DNA of 64,000 bases from contig NZ_VLKP01000002.1 in NCBI RefSeq assembly GCF_007830115.1, forward strand, positions 248,001 through 312,000, given 5' to 3'. Positions 33,777 to 43,177 of the stretch are shown here, one piece after another. The first letter of the stretch is position 1; each line of letters opens with the position of its first letter. Source of the stretch: Aerolutibacter ruishenii (GTDB lineage Bacteria; Pseudomonadota; Gammaproteobacteria; Xanthomonadales; Xanthomonadaceae). The notes below the pieces were generated by a model. That model saw only the letters and a program-made list of their open reading frames with translations, ran no database searches and was not told the DNA's origin. The position numbers and the translations under genes are program-made.

Positions 33777-35030
33777 TCACATGCCGCGCAGGCGCGGCAC
33801 GCCGTGCGCGTCGCGTTCCTCGATCGCGGCGGCATCGACGATGCGTTGCTGCAGGTCGCGGCCGGACAGCTCAGTCGGCGCCTCACCGCGCGCGACAGCC
33901 AACGCATTGGCATAAGCCATGCGCGCCCGCGCCTCGTCGCGCGCCTGGGTAAAGCCGTGGCCGAGCTCTTCCCAGGCCTCCGCCCCGGCGCCCTGGGCGA
34001 TGGCGCGGTGCAGGGTGTCCTCGGCGCGCGCCCATTGCCCGAGCGCACGCTGCAACCGTGCCCAGGTCAGCAACAGCCCAGGACTGGCCGGGTGCGCCTG
34101 CAGCCAGTGCTCGACATTGGCCACGCGGTGCTCAACGCGGCCGATCGGCAAGCGGCCATACAGTACAGCCAGGGACTCGTCCCAGTGGTCATCCAGTGCG
34201 TGCTCCAACGCTTTGACGGCGGCGTCGTCCCAGCGCAATGCCGCCGCGCGTTCGGCGTAGGCGGCCACCGCCCCCGGTTCGCTGCGTAGCGCGACCGGCA
34301 ACGCGTCCCAGCGGTCGGCCAGCACGTTGGCATCGGCCGCCTCGCGCAGACCGTGGGCGGCCCAGTGCGCTTCGCGGCGCGCCAGTTCTGCCGGCGGCAG
34401 CGCCTGCTGCTGGCGCAGCGCGCCGAGCAGCCCGTACGCCTCCCCGGCGCGGCCCACCGCGGCCAGCGCCTGCGCGCGCAACGCCAGCCCGCGCGGCGGC
34501 AACGGCTGCGCCCTGGGGACGTCCAGTGCGGCCAGCGCATCGGCCGGGCGGCCGTCGTCCAGGGCCAGTTCGGCGGCCAGCACCGCGGCGCTGGCCGGGT
34601 GCCCGCTGCCCAGTGCCTCCAGGTGGCTGGCGACGGCGGCCGCATCGGCGCGCGCGTGCGCCGATCGCGCCGCGCTCGCGTGCGCCAGCGCCGCCTGGTC
34701 GGGATCCTTGGCGGCGTGGGCCAGCGCCTTTTCCGCACGCAGCCAATGGCCCTGCAACACGCCGTCCATCCCTTCGGCCAGGCGTTGGCGCAGCAGGCGC
34801 TCGCGACGTCGGCGAACCGCCGCGAACGGCAGGCTGGCCAGCGTCCACAGCAGCCACGCGCCGGCCAGCACGGCCAGGCCGATCACCAGCGCCATCGCCA
34901 GGGTGGTGCTGTAGTCCATGCCGCGAAAGCGCACCAGCACGTAGCCCGGGTCCTCCACCAGCAACTGGGCCACCAGTGCGCCGGCCAGCGCCAGCACAAG
35001 CCAGAACAACAGGTTGCGGAACAGGGACAT
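33777..35030 (-). CDS. hemY: HemY-type membrane protein with TPR repeats
   Basis: The start is the ATG at 35030-35028 behind GGAG. The 417 residues have two membrane segments near the N-terminus (about 5-27 and 42-65, with LVEDPGYVLVRF between them, the HemY signature), then a long tetratricopeptide-like helical region. HemY of this type is an inner membrane protein of unclear role encoded with tetrapyrrole genes; it is not the protoporphyrinogen oxidase of Gram-positives. It follows hemX by 11 bp. Confidence 0.88.
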   Translation of the reverse strand: MSLFRNLLFWLVLALAGALVAQLLVEDPGYVLVRFRGMDYSTTLAMALVIGLAVLAGAWLLWTLASLPFAAVRRRRERLLRQRLAEGMDGVLQGHWLRAEKALAHAAKDPDQAALAHASAARSAHARADAAAVASHLEALGSGHPASAAVLAAELALDDGRPADALAALDVPRAQPLPPRGLALRAQALAAVGRAGEAYGLLGALRQQQALPPAELARREAHWAAHGLREAADANVLADRWDALPVALRSEPGAVAAYAERAAALRWDDAAVKALEHALDDHWDESLAVLYGRLPIGRVEHRVANVEHWLQAHPASPGLLLTWARLQRALGQWARAEDTLHRAIAQGAGAEAWEELGHGFTQARDEARARMAYANALAVARGEAPTELSGRDLQQRIVDAAAIEERDAHGVPRLRGM

Positions 35031-35041
35031 CGGAGCTCCGG

Positions 35042-36052
35042 TCAGGGCGCGGCGCGCAACTGCCGCAACTGCTGCAGTGTGCTGCCCAGCGTTGGAAGCG
35101 GAAGTGAAAGCGGCAGCGCCGCCAGCGCCTGCAGGCGCTGGCGTTCCTGGCGCAGCGCCGGCGATTCGGGCCACAGGCGGGTCAACCACGCGTCGGCGCG
35201 ACCCAGGGCCTGGCGGAAGCCGTCCGCGTCGCGCCGCTCGGCCGCTGCGCGTGCCAACGACAGCTCGATCTGCAAGCCAAGCTCGGCCTGGCGGCGGTCG
35301 CCGCCGTGCAACGCGACGGCGCGTTCACTGGGCTGCACCTGCACCAGGCGGCCGAACGCACGTTGCCACCACGGCGCCGTGGTCGGCGACCCCGCCGAGG
35401 CGCCGGGTGGCGGTTGGGCGCGCAACTGCCGGTCGAATGCATCAAGGCGCGCGAGGGCGGCGGCGCGGGGTTCGGTGCCCAGCGCGTCCAGCGCCGCACG
35501 CTCCTGCACCAGCACCTGGCGCAGGCTGAGATAGGCCGGGTCGTCCACGCCCTCCAGCACGCCGCTGGCGAGGGCATACGCGCGCCGGGCACCGTCCAGG
35601 TCGCCAGCGATCAGCAGACGCTGCTCGCCCAGCACCAGCAGCAGCTCGGTCTCGTCCAGGCGCAACGCCTGCGCGCCGTGACGGTCGGGGTCGGCGAAGC
35701 GCGCGATGCTGTCTTCCAGCAGGGCCGCGCGCTGGCCGACGCCCAGCAGTTCGTCGCGCAGCACGCGGTTGGTCGCGTCGGCCTGCTGCAGGCGCTGCAA
35801 CTGCGCCCGCTGATCGCGGCGCAGCGCGTCGATGCGACCGGTGAGGGCCGCCATCCGCTCCTCGGTGCTGGCGGCCACCGCATGTTCCTGCGCGGATCGC
35901 GCGCGCCACCCGGTCCAGCCGCGCCAACCCAGCAAGGCGGCCAGGACCAGCAGCACCAGCCACACCCAGGCAGGGGTGCGGCGCAGCGTGGGGGTGGGGA
36001 CAGGTGAGGGCGCGGACACGGGGGCAGGGTCGCACGGGGGAATGCCGGCCAT
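35042..36052 (-). CDS. hemX: HemX-type membrane protein
   Basis: The 336 residues have a proline-rich cytoplasmic N-terminus, one membrane segment (about 29-46), a coiled coil (about 55-115) and a helical periplasmic domain. That is the usual layout of the HemX found between hemD and hemY in gammaproteobacteria. The start lies one base after the hemD stop (TAG-C-ATG). Its exact role in tetrapyrrole synthesis is not known. Confidence 0.87.
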   Translation of the reverse strand: MAGIPPCDPAPVSAPSPVPTPTLRRTPAWVWLVLLVLAALLGWRGWTGWRARSAQEHAVAASTEERMAALTGRIDALRRDQRAQLQRLQQADATNRVLRDELLGVGQRAALLEDSIARFADPDRHGAQALRLDETELLLVLGEQRLLIAGDLDGARRAYALASGVLEGVDDPAYLSLRQVLVQERAALDALGTEPRAAALARLDAFDRQLRAQPPPGASAGSPTTAPWWQRAFGRLVQVQPSERAVALHGGDRRQAELGLQIELSLARAAAERRDADGFRQALGRADAWLTRLWPESPALRQERQRLQALAALPLSLPLPTLGSTLQQLRQLRAAP

Positions 36053-36053
36053 G

Positions 36054-36827
36054 CTACCGGATGCGCACCGCCTGCCCCGCCGCGGCGACCAGTTGCGCGG
36101 GCCGGGGCCCCTCGGCGCGGTGCACCCGGGTAAAACCCTGGTCGCGGGCGATGGTCGCCAGCCGGTCGCTGGCCGCCACCACCGGGCAGGCGCGCAACCG
36201 CGCCACCACGTCCGGTGGCCAGGTGGCGCACACGTGCGTCAGGGCCTCACCGCTGCTCAGCGCGACGACTGCCGGCACCACCAACGCCCGTAGCGCCTGC
36301 ACCGCGCGCGGCGCGGGCGGCAACGGCACGCGCTCGTACACATCCGCGCGCAGGATCGTCGCGCCACGCGCTTCCAGCGCCGGCGCCAGTTCGCCGCGAC
36401 CGCCGGGCGCGGTGACCAGCGCGAGGCACTGATCCGATACGTCGCGCAGGTCCGGCATGTCGAGCAGGCCCTCGGTATCCATCCGCGCAGGCGCGCTGAC
36501 CTCGGCCACCCCGGCGCGCCGCAATGCCGCCGCCGTGCCGGCGCCGACCGCGAACCACTGCTGGCCACGGCCAGCGCGCAACGGCTGCAGCGCCGCGGCC
36601 GCACGCGCGGCGGCGGGGCTGGTGACGATCACCTTCGGCAGCGCCAGCGCGTCGCGCAGGCGCGCGCGCGATCCAGCGTCGTCGCGCGGCCGCAACGCCC
36701 ACGGCGACACGGCGATGCAGCCGGCGTCGATCCGGCGTGCCGCCCTGCGCATTTGGTCGTGCTGGCCGCGGGGCCGCAGCGAGATCACGTACCATCGCGG
36801 CGGCCGGCGGGGTGTGGGTGCGTGCAT
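36054..36827 (-). CDS. hemD: Uroporphyrinogen-III synthase
   Basis: The 257 residues from the ATG at 36827-36825 show a divergent HemD pattern: an N-terminal YVISLRPRGQ strand, IVTSPAAARAA, WFAVGAGTAAALR, the RGELAPALEARGA linker and VALSSGEALTH. It closes hydroxymethylbilane to uroporphyrinogen III. It heads the hemD-hemX-hemY operon. hemC, usually upstream, is not here; the neighbour is a divergent thioesterase gene. Confidence 0.85.
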   Translation of the reverse strand: MHAPTPRRPPRWYVISLRPRGQHDQMRRAARRIDAGCIAVSPWALRPRDDAGSRARLRDALALPKVIVTSPAAARAAAALQPLRAGRGQQWFAVGAGTAAALRRAGVAEVSAPARMDTEGLLDMPDLRDVSDQCLALVTAPGGRGELAPALEARGATILRADVYERVPLPPAPRAVQALRALVVPAVVALSSGEALTHVCATWPPDVVARLRACPVVAASDRLATIARDQGFTRVHRAEGPRPAQLVAAAGQAVRIR

Positions 36828-36890
36828 CCGGCCAGCTTGGCACAGCCGCGGCGTCCGCCGCACCCCACGCCTTCCCCCAGCACACTCCCC

Positions 36891-37349
36891 ATGCGCTATC
36901 CAGAACTGCTGCAACAGTTGCAAGACCATTACCAGTCCATGCCGCCGGTCGTGGCGATGAACCTGTCCATCGGCGGCTACGACGGCCAACGCCTGCGCCT
37001 GCACGCCGCGCTGGCCGACCATGTCAACGACAAGGGCTGCGCCTTCGGTGGCAGCCTCGCCTCGATGATGACCCTGGCCTCGTGGGGCCTGGTCTCGCTC
37101 AAGCTGCACGAAGCCGGCATCGACGCCGACGTGTACGTGGCCGACAGCCAGTTGCGCTACCTCGCGCCGCTGTATGCCGACCTCGACGTCACCGCCGAAC
37201 TGGGCCCCGACGCCGACCTCGCCACGTTCCTGTCCACCCTGCGCGAGCGCGGCCGCGCCCGCACGCAGCTGGTGGCGCGCGTGCTGACGCCGCAAGGCGT
37301 GGTCGCCACCGACTTCACCGCGCGATACGTGGCCATCGTCCGCACCTGA
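36891..37349 (+). CDS. Thioesterase (YiiD C-terminal type hotdog domain)
   Basis: The 152 residues start at ATG 36891. The hotdog fold is recognisable in DHVNDKGCAFGGSLASMMTLASWGL, whose Asn/Asp and GG helix start are typical, and in VADSQLRYLAPLYADLDVTA. Proteins of this kind hydrolyse acyl-CoA or acyl-ACP; the substrate is unknown. It is divergent from hemD and followed by a lipoprotein gene. Confidence 0.8.
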   Translation: MRYPELLQQLQDHYQSMPPVVAMNLSIGGYDGQRLRLHAALADHVNDKGCAFGGSLASMMTLASWGLVSLKLHEAGIDADVYVADSQLRYLAPLYADLDVTAELGPDADLATFLSTLRERGRARTQLVARVLTPQGVVATDFTARYVAIVRT

Positions 37350-37413
37350 GCAGCCGCGACCGGCTACCATCCGGGCTGACGCGGGCGGCGCCCGCACCAG
37401 CCAGGGAGTGACG

Positions 37414-37833
37414 ATGCGCCTGTTCCGTGCGGTGATGGTGTGGGGCCTGCTGCTGGCCGTGGCCGGCTGCGCCTCGATGAGCCAGCAGGGCGACAAGCTG
37501 GACCAGCAGCAATATGCCTGGTCCGGCGCGATCCGCTGGGGCGAGGTGGAAGGCGCGGCCAACCTGATCGACCCCAAGGAGCGCGAGAAGCACCCGGTCA
37601 CCGACCTGCAGCTGGAGCGCTGGAAGCACATCCAGGTGACGTCGTACCGGGACATCGGCTCGGATCGCAACCTGGAAAAGGGCCTGGCCGTGCGCGAAAT
37701 CGACATCGGGGTGATGAACCGCCACACGATGGCCGAGCGCACCGTGCGCTACCGCGAGACCTGGCGCTGGGATACCGAGGGCAAGGTGTGGTGGCTGACC
37801 AGCGGCCTGCCGGACCTGTGGGCGGGGCAGTAA
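37414..37833 (+). CDS. Putative lipoprotein
   Basis: The 139 residues from ATG 37414 (AGGGAG upstream) start with a lipoprotein signal peptide ending LLLAVAGC. The mature part is charged and compact (YAWSGAIRWGEVEGAANLID, YRDIGSDRNLEKG, a late RYRETWRWD). I recognise no characterised family; similar small lipoproteins occur across Xanthomonadaceae. Confidence 0.8.
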   Translation: MRLFRAVMVWGLLLAVAGCASMSQQGDKLDQQQYAWSGAIRWGEVEGAANLIDPKEREKHPVTDLQLERWKHIQVTSYRDIGSDRNLEKGLAVREIDIGVMNRHTMAERTVRYRETWRWDTEGKVWWLTSGLPDLWAGQ

Positions 37834-37844
37834 CCGTTCCGTGG

Positions 37845-37957
37845 GGCGGCGCTCGGCGCGGGCGTTGCTCCGCGGCTCCGTCGGCGCTTCCTGCGCCGAG
37901 TCGCCGCCGCGGACCATCCATGGTCCGCTCTACGCAACGCCCGCGCCGAGCGCCGCC
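37845..37957. repeat. Palindromic intergenic element with 24-bp perfect arms
   Basis: The arms at 37845-37868 and 37934-37957 are exact reverse complements over 24 bases (GGCGGCGCTCGGCGCGGGCG at the left outer part). Inside is a second stem, GCGGACCAT-CC-ATGGTCCGC. The unit looks like a REP- or MITE-like dispersed repeat and could also terminate transcription of the lipoprotein gene 12 bp upstream. A single copy was noticed in this window. Confidence 0.7.
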
Positions 37958-38048
37958 TTCGGCGGTTCCTTGCCCTGGGTGGTGAGGTTTTTGCGCCCGC
38001 GGCGGGCGTAGGCGACAATCGCCGGCCCTGCCTGACCGTGCTGATGCC

Positions 38049-38486
38049 GTGACCATCGAAGAACTGCTGGCCTTTGCCGGCCGCCACCCCTACCTGTCGA
38101 TGGGCCTTGCCGGCATCACTGTCGCGCTCATCTTCACCGAGGTCTCGGGCCTGTTCCGCGGCTACAAAGTGCTGCGCCCGGCCGAGCTGACCGGGCTGAT
38201 CAACCGCGACGAGGCGCTGGTCATCGACCTCTCGCCCATCGGCGACTTCGAGAAGGGCCACATCGCCGGCAGCAAGTCGGTGCAGATGAGCCAGTTCGAC
38301 CCGGAGAGCAAGCTGCTGGCCCCGGCCAAGTCGCGGCCGGTGGTGGTGGTGTGCCGCACCGGCGTGACCGCCGCGGGCGCCGCCAAGCGGCTGAAGAAGG
38401 CCGGTTTCGAGCACGTGTACCTGCTCGATGGCGGTGTCGCCGCGTGGCGCCAGGCCGACCTGCCGCTGGTGAAGGGCCGCGCCTGA
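38049..38486 (+). CDS. Membrane-anchored rhodanese-like sulfurtransferase
   Basis: The start is GTG 38049. The 145 residues have one N-terminal membrane segment (about 13-35) and a rhodanese domain with DLSPIGDFEKGHIAGSKSV and the active-site Cys in VVVVCRTGVTAAG. It matches the YibN protein encoded before secB in many gammaproteobacteria. The grxC gene that usually lies between the two is absent here. It probably handles sulphane sulphur at the inner membrane. Confidence 0.85.
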   Translation: MTIEELLAFAGRHPYLSMGLAGITVALIFTEVSGLFRGYKVLRPAELTGLINRDEALVIDLSPIGDFEKGHIAGSKSVQMSQFDPESKLLAPAKSRPVVVVCRTGVTAAGAAKRLKKAGFEHVYLLDGGVAAWRQADLPLVKGRA

Positions 38487-38679
38487 TCCAGGTGGGACGG
38501 GTGCCTGATTGCCGCGGGCGCGGTGCCCGTGCGACACCGGGTGGCGCGGCCGCGAAACGCGCGCCACCGACGTCCGTCCCCTTGCACTGTCGCCATTCGC
38601 CCCCAGACTGATCCCGAGGCCGCGCGGGGAGCGCGTGCCATAATCGAACCCTTGACGCTTACAAGCTGGAGTTGTCCCA

Positions 38680-39198
38680 ATGTCCGAAGAAACCCTGAAC
38701 GGCGCCGTCGCCGCTGACGAATCCGCCACCGGTCCGGCGTTCTCGGTCGAGAAGATCTACGTGAAGGACGTGTCCTTCGAAGTCCCCGGCGCCCCGGCAG
38801 TGTTCAACGACACCACCCAGCCGCAGCTGCAGATGAACCTGCAGCAGAGCGTGCAGCGCCTGAACGACAACGCGTTCGAGGTCGTGCTCGGCGTGACCCT
38901 GACCTGCAACGCCGGCGACAAGCCGATGTACCTGGCCGAGGTGAAGCAGGCCGGCGTGTTCGGCCTGACCGGCTTCGACCCGCAGACCATGGACGCCATG
39001 CTCGGCGTGCATTGCCCGGGCGTGCTGTACCCGTACGCGCGCCAACTGATCAGCGACCTGATCCAGTCGGGCGGCTTCCCGCCGTTCTTCCTGCAGCCGA
39101 TCAACTTCGAGGCGCTGTACGCCGAAGGCCTGCGCCAGCGCGCCGCGCAGCAGGGCCAGGCCGGCCTGGCCGACGCCGAGACCGCCGGCAACGCCTGA
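38680..39198 (+). CDS. secB: Protein-export chaperone SecB
   Basis: The 172 residues from ATG 38680 carry the SecB core: [25 protein letters not shown]-like [21 protein letters not shown], the [20 protein letters not shown] segment and [11 protein letters not shown]. SecB keeps preproteins unfolded for SecA. The order rhodanese-secB-gpsA is conserved. The gene ends 12 bp before gpsA, so they are likely cotranscribed. Confidence 0.96.
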   Translation: MSEETLNGAVAADESATGPAFSVEKIYVKDVSFEVPGAPAVFNDTTQPQLQMNLQQSVQRLNDNAFEVVLGVTLTCNAGDKPMYLAEVKQAGVFGLTGFDPQTMDAMLGVHCPGVLYPYARQLISDLIQSGGFPPFFLQPINFEALYAEGLRQRAAQQGQAGLADAETAGNA

Positions 39199-39210
39199 TT
39201 CCGCACCGCG

Positions 39211-40236
39211 ATGGAAGCGAAAGCTCCGCGCGTTGCGGTACTGGGCGCCGGCTCCTGGGGCACGGCGCTGGCGGCCCTGATCGCCCGGCACGGTCACCCG
39301 ACCGTGCTGTGGGGCCGTGACGCGGCCACGATCGACGCGATACAGAACCGCCACGAGAACCCGCGCTACCTGCCGGGCATCGCCCTGCCCGACACCCTGC
39401 ACGCCACCACCGACCTGCCCGTCGCGCTCCACGGCGCGGACCTGGTGCTGGTGGTGGTGCCGTCGCACGCCTTCGCCGAGACCCTGCGCGCGCTGGCGCC
39501 ACACCGCCCGGCGCGGGCCGGCGTGGCGTGGGCGACCAAGGGCTTCGAGCCGGGCAGTGGCCGCTTCCTGCACGAGGTCGCCGGCGAGGTGCTGGGCGAG
39601 GGCGTGCCGCTGGCGGTGGTCACCGGCCCGTCCTTCGCCAAGGAAGTCGCCCAGGGCCTGCCGACCGCGTTGACCGTGCATTCGGATGACGCCGATTTCG
39701 CCCAGCAGGTGGCCGACGCGCTGCATGGCCCGACGTTCCGCGCCTATACCGGCGACGACATGCTCGGCGCCGAACTGGGCGGGGCGATGAAGAACGTGCT
39801 GGCGGTGGCCACCGGCGCGGCCGATGGCATGCAGCTGGGACTCAACGCCCGCGCCGGCCTGATCACCCGCGGCCTCAACGAGATGCTGCGCCTCAACCAG
39901 GCCATCGGCGGCAAGGCCGAGACCCTGATGGGCCTGGCCGGCCTCGGCGACCTGGTGCTGACCTGCACCGGCGACCTGTCGCGCAACCGCCGCCTGGGCC
40001 TGGCCCTGGGCCGCGGCCAGAGCATCGAGGACGCGGTGCGCGAGATCGGCCAGGTGGTCGAATCGGTGCAGACCGCCGACGAAGTGATACGCCAGGCCGA
40101 CAAGTACGGCATCGAGCTGCCGATTTCCAGCGGCGTGCGCGACGTGCTGCACGGCGTCACCACGCCCAAGGAAGGCCTGCAGCGGTTGCTGGCCCGCGAA
40201 CAGAAACCGGAGTATCCGGAAGGATTGTTCGGGTAG
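39211..40236 (+). CDS. gpsA: Glycerol-3-phosphate dehydrogenase, NAD(P)+
   Basis: The 341 residues have the N-terminal nucleotide-binding glycine motif [12 protein letters not shown], the KGFEPG segment, [12 protein letters not shown], the catalytic Lys in [11 protein letters not shown], and [17 protein letters not shown]. It makes sn-glycerol 3-phosphate for phospholipids. It lies downstream of secB and is followed by a bidirectional terminator. Confidence 0.96.
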   Translation: MEAKAPRVAVLGAGSWGTALAALIARHGHPTVLWGRDAATIDAIQNRHENPRYLPGIALPDTLHATTDLPVALHGADLVLVVVPSHAFAETLRALAPHRPARAGVAWATKGFEPGSGRFLHEVAGEVLGEGVPLAVVTGPSFAKEVAQGLPTALTVHSDDADFAQQVADALHGPTFRAYTGDDMLGAELGGAMKNVLAVATGAADGMQLGLNARAGLITRGLNEMLRLNQAIGGKAETLMGLAGLGDLVLTCTGDLSRNRRLGLALGRGQSIEDAVREIGQVVESVQTADEVIRQADKYGIELPISSGVRDVLHGVTTPKEGLQRLLAREQKPEYPEGLFG

Positions 40237-40280
40237 GCGTCGTCGTGCCTGCCGATGGCAGGCGACTGGAACGAATGAAA

Positions 40281-40302
40281 AAGCCCGGCTTGCACCGGGC
40301 TT
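40281..40302. terminator. Bidirectional rho-independent terminator
   Basis: AAGCCCGG (40281-40288) pairs with CCGGGCTT (40295-40302) around a 6-nt loop. A T-run follows on both strands (TTTCT on plus, TTTTT on minus). It separates gpsA from the convergent outer membrane protein gene. Confidence 0.85.
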
Positions 40303-40330
40303 TCTCTTGCACGCGGGATGCTGGGCAGGC

Positions 40331-40948
40331 TTAGAAGCTTGCGCGCACGCCCACGAGGTAGCGGGTGCTTTCCTCGATGACCTCAACTTCGCCGGTCATG
40401 CCCCAGGTGGGGTTGAACTTGAACAGCAGGCCGGCATTGCCCGCGAACGTGCCGTCGAAGTCGCCGCCATCCGCATAGCCGAGCTTCAGCCAGCCTTCCA
40501 GCTTGGGCGCCATCGCGCCGCGGATGCCGACGTTGATGCGGCCGCCGGTGGCCTGCCCGTCGACGATTTCCCCTTCGCCGGTCATGTCGGCGCTGACATC
40601 CTCGCGGACGAACGCCAGTTCGGTGAGGAAGTCGAGGTTGTCGCCCATGGCCTGGTGGTAGCCGATGCCAAGCTCGGCCTGCTTGATCGCGACGTCGAGC
40701 TTGATGCCCGGGAAGCCGGTGTCGAAATCATTCGAAACGCGGGCGTAGCTGCCGAACGCGTAGAAGCTCGGGCTGATCGCGACGGAGCCGCGCAGGTAGC
40801 CGCCATCCGCCTCGGGGCTGTCCAGGTCGTCGTCATCGACGTGCAGCTTGTTGTAGCCGCCTTCGACATAGGTGTAGCTCAGGCCATCGGCGAATGCGAG
40901 GTGCGGTGCGGCGGCCAGCACGGCGGCCAGCATGAGACGCTTGTACAT
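40331..40948 (-). CDS. Ax21-like outer membrane beta-barrel protein
   Basis: The 205 residues have a Sec signal peptide (cut after LAFA), then GLSYTYVEGGYNKL and alternating amphipathic strands ending in YLVGVRASF with a terminal Phe, the usual outer membrane barrel end. The layout matches the Ax21 family of Xanthomonas and relatives. The start is the ATG at 40948. It is the second of two tandem paralogues, each with its own terminator. Confidence 0.82.
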   Translation of the reverse strand: MYKRLMLAAVLAAAPHLAFADGLSYTYVEGGYNKLHVDDDDLDSPEADGGYLRGSVAISPSFYAFGSYARVSNDFDTGFPGIKLDVAIKQAELGIGYHQAMGDNLDFLTELAFVREDVSADMTGEGEIVDGQATGGRINVGIRGAMAPKLEGWLKLGYADGGDFDGTFAGNAGLLFKFNPTWGMTGEVEVIEESTRYLVGVRASF

Positions 40949-41066
40949 GGTGTGGATCCTTTCCCCATGGGTTCACGGGACGCGTGGCCTCCCGTGCCGC
41001 GACGCGGCGCCGCTACGGTAGTGATGCGTGACGCCCATCACAATGCGAGTTTTTCGCAGGCAAAAA

Positions 41067-41090
41067 GAAGCCCGGCCGTAGCCGGGCTTC
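41067..41090 (-). terminator. Rho-independent terminator of the first Ax21 gene
   Basis: GAAGCCCGGC (41067-41076) and GCCGGGCTTC (41081-41090) form a perfect 10-bp stem with a 4-nt loop. On the minus strand it is followed by TTTTTG. It lies 63 bp after the stop of the gene at 41153-41707. Confidence 0.9.
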
Positions 41091-41152
41091 GAATCGCGAC
41101 GCCTTGGGGGGAGAGAGAGATCGCGATTGGTGCTGCGTTTCGCCGGGCGCGC

Positions 41153-41707
41153 TTAGAAGCTGACGCGCGGACCGACGAAGTACTGGGTGTCGCCGTCGAT
41201 GAACTTCACGTCGCCCGACAGGCCCCAGGTCTGGTTGAACTTCACCTGGCCACCCAGGCGGCCGTAGAACTCGCCGTCGTACTCGTCGCCGTCCTCGTAA
41301 CCGGCCAGCGCGTAGCCTTCGAAGTTCGGGGCCAGCGCCGAGCGCACGCCGGCTTCCACGCTGTAGCCGTCGAAGTCCAGGCCCTGGCCGAAGTCGTACT
41401 TCTCGTACGCCACGCGGGTCAGCAGGTCGGTGTTGGCGGTGATGTCGCGGTTGTAGCCCACGCCGACGCGGAAGTGGTCGACGTCGATGCTGGTGTTGTC
41501 GATTTCCTGCTTGTCGAACTCGCCAAACAGGTGGAAGTTGGGGGCGATGGCGCCCGAGCCCTTGATGGCCCAGCCGTCGGCGTCGCCGGCATCGGTGTTG
41601 GTCGCGGTGTAGCCACCCTCGACATAGGTGTAGGACACGCCGTCGGCGGCGGAAGCGGCGAACGGCAGGGCGGCCAGCAGGGTCAGGGCAAGCAGGGTGC
41701 GCTTCAT
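41153..41707 (-). CDS. Ax21-like outer membrane protein
   Basis: The 184 residues have a signal peptide (cut after ASA), ADGVSYTYVEGGYTATNTDA, repeated amphipathic strands with YKYDF-like aromatic girdles, and a terminal FVGPRVSF. It closely resembles Ax21 of Xanthomonas, an outer membrane vesicle protein once proposed as an immune elicitor. It is a paralogue of the gene at 40331, with about the same strand layout but clear divergence. The start is the ATG at 41707. Confidence 0.85.
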   Translation of the reverse strand: MKRTLLALTLLAALPFAASAADGVSYTYVEGGYTATNTDAGDADGWAIKGSGAIAPNFHLFGEFDKQEIDNTSIDVDHFRVGVGYNRDITANTDLLTRVAYEKYDFGQGLDFDGYSVEAGVRSALAPNFEGYALAGYEDGDEYDGEFYGRLGGQVKFNQTWGLSGDVKFIDGDTQYFVGPRVSF

Positions 41708-41858
41708 GTGGGTCTAAGCCTCGTTATTGTTGGGGGCCGGTCGGGGGACGCCCGTCGGGGGACACGGGCGGACCGGTTGGGGCCAGTATCCGCAGGGACT
41801 TTCAATGCCCCCTGAATAATGAACGATGCAGTTCAGGAACTATCCAGCGTGAACGGTG

Positions 41859-43160
41859 TCACGCCGGCACGGTCAGGCTGACGCACAGCCCGCCGCCGTC
41901 GCGGTTGAGCAGGGCGATGCGCCCGCCGTGGGCCTCGGCGATCTCGCGGGCCAAGGCCAGGCCCAGTCCGGTGCCGTTGCGTTTGGTCGAGTAGAACGGC
42001 AGCAGCGCGTTGGCCAGCACCGCCTCGTTCATGCCCTGGCCGCGGTCGAGCACGTCGATGCGCCAGTCTTCCGGCAGGCGGCGGATCGCCAACTCCACCT
42101 CGCCAGCGGGCGAACCGGATTCGTGCGCATTCTTGATCAGGTTGAGCAGCGCCTGCTCGAACTGCGCGGCGTCCACCCGGATGCTGCCGGCAGGCACCGG
42201 ACCGTCCACCGCGAACACCACCTGGTCGCGCAGCTGGGCGACCAGTCGGCACCAGTCGACCGGTTCGGTGCGTGGCGCGGGCAACTTGGCGAAGCGCGCA
42301 TAGCCGCGGATGAAACCTTCCAGGTGGCGGGCGCGTTCCTCGATGGTGGCCAAGGCCGCCGGCACGCGCTCGGGCTGGCCGCGGCGCAGCAGTTCGGCGC
42401 CCGAGTGCGCCAGCGAGGCGATCGGTGCCAGCGAGTTGTTCAGCTCGTGGCTGATCACCCGGATCACCTTCTTCCAGGTGTGTACTTCCTGCCGGCGCAG
42501 CTCGGCGGTCAGCTGGCGCAGCAGCACCAGCTCGTGTTCGCGGCCGTTGAGGCGGAAGCGGCGGCGCGAGAGGTGGTAGATGTCCTCCTCGTCCTCGTCG
42601 CCGATGCTGAACATGCCGTCGCCGCCGCGTTCGAAGGCGTCGCGCATCGCATCCGGTGCGGCCGCGAGCAGCGCGTCGAAGGCGTGGCCTTCCAGCCGCC
42701 GGCCTTCGCCCAGCAGTTTGCGCGCGGCGAGGTTGGCCAGCACGATGCGGCGGGCCGGCTCCAGCAGCACCATCGCCACCGGGGTGTTCTGCACGATGGT
42801 GTCCAGCAGCAGTTCGCGTTGCACCAGCGCGACGCGCTGTTCGCGCAGCGCGTTGTGGCTGGCGACGAGGTCCCCCAGTTCGCCGCCGCCGGCCCACGAC
42901 AGGCTGAAGCCATAGTCGCCGTCGCGGTAGCTGCCGACGGTACCGGCCAGCGCGCGGAACAGCGAGCGCATCGGCGCGAACGCGCGGTGGACGTGGTACG
43001 CGAGCAGCGGGGCGAGTGCCAGCAGCGCCAGTGCCCCGGCGGCCAGCGGCGATGCGGTCCAGCGCGACAGCACCCAGGCCAGCGCGACGGCAGCAGCCAT
43101 GTAGCCCAGCGCGACCGCGCTGAACGCCAGGCTCATGGGAAGGCGTTGGCGCAGGCGCAC
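41859..43160 (-). CDS. Sensor histidine kinase of the exporter locus
   Basis: The 433 residues start at GTG 43160 behind GAGG; an in-frame ATG at 43136 is less well placed. There are two membrane segments (about 12-32 and 38-56), a HAMP/PAS-like region, His238 in RVISHELNNSLAP and an ATP-binding domain (LLNLIKNAHESG, DRGQGM, GTGLGLALA). The HELNNSLAP box is typical of NtrY-like kinases. It follows the response regulator by 17 bp and would phosphorylate it. The signal is unknown but the neighbouring exporter suggests envelope stress or an antimicrobial peptide. Confidence 0.85.
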   Translation of the reverse strand: MRLRQRLPMSLAFSAVALGYMAAAVALAWVLSRWTASPLAAGALALLALAPLLAYHVHRAFAPMRSLFRALAGTVGSYRDGDYGFSLSWAGGGELGDLVASHNALREQRVALVQRELLLDTIVQNTPVAMVLLEPARRIVLANLAARKLLGEGRRLEGHAFDALLAAAPDAMRDAFERGGDGMFSIGDEDEEDIYHLSRRRFRLNGREHELVLLRQLTAELRRQEVHTWKKVIRVISHELNNSLAPIASLAHSGAELLRRGQPERVPAALATIEERARHLEGFIRGYARFAKLPAPRTEPVDWCRLVAQLRDQVVFAVDGPVPAGSIRVDAAQFEQALLNLIKNAHESGSPAGEVELAIRRLPEDWRIDVLDRGQGMNEAVLANALLPFYSTKRNGTGLGLALAREIAEAHGGRIALLNRDGGGLCVSLTVPA

Positions 43161-43177
43161 GCGCAGGGCCTCGGGCG

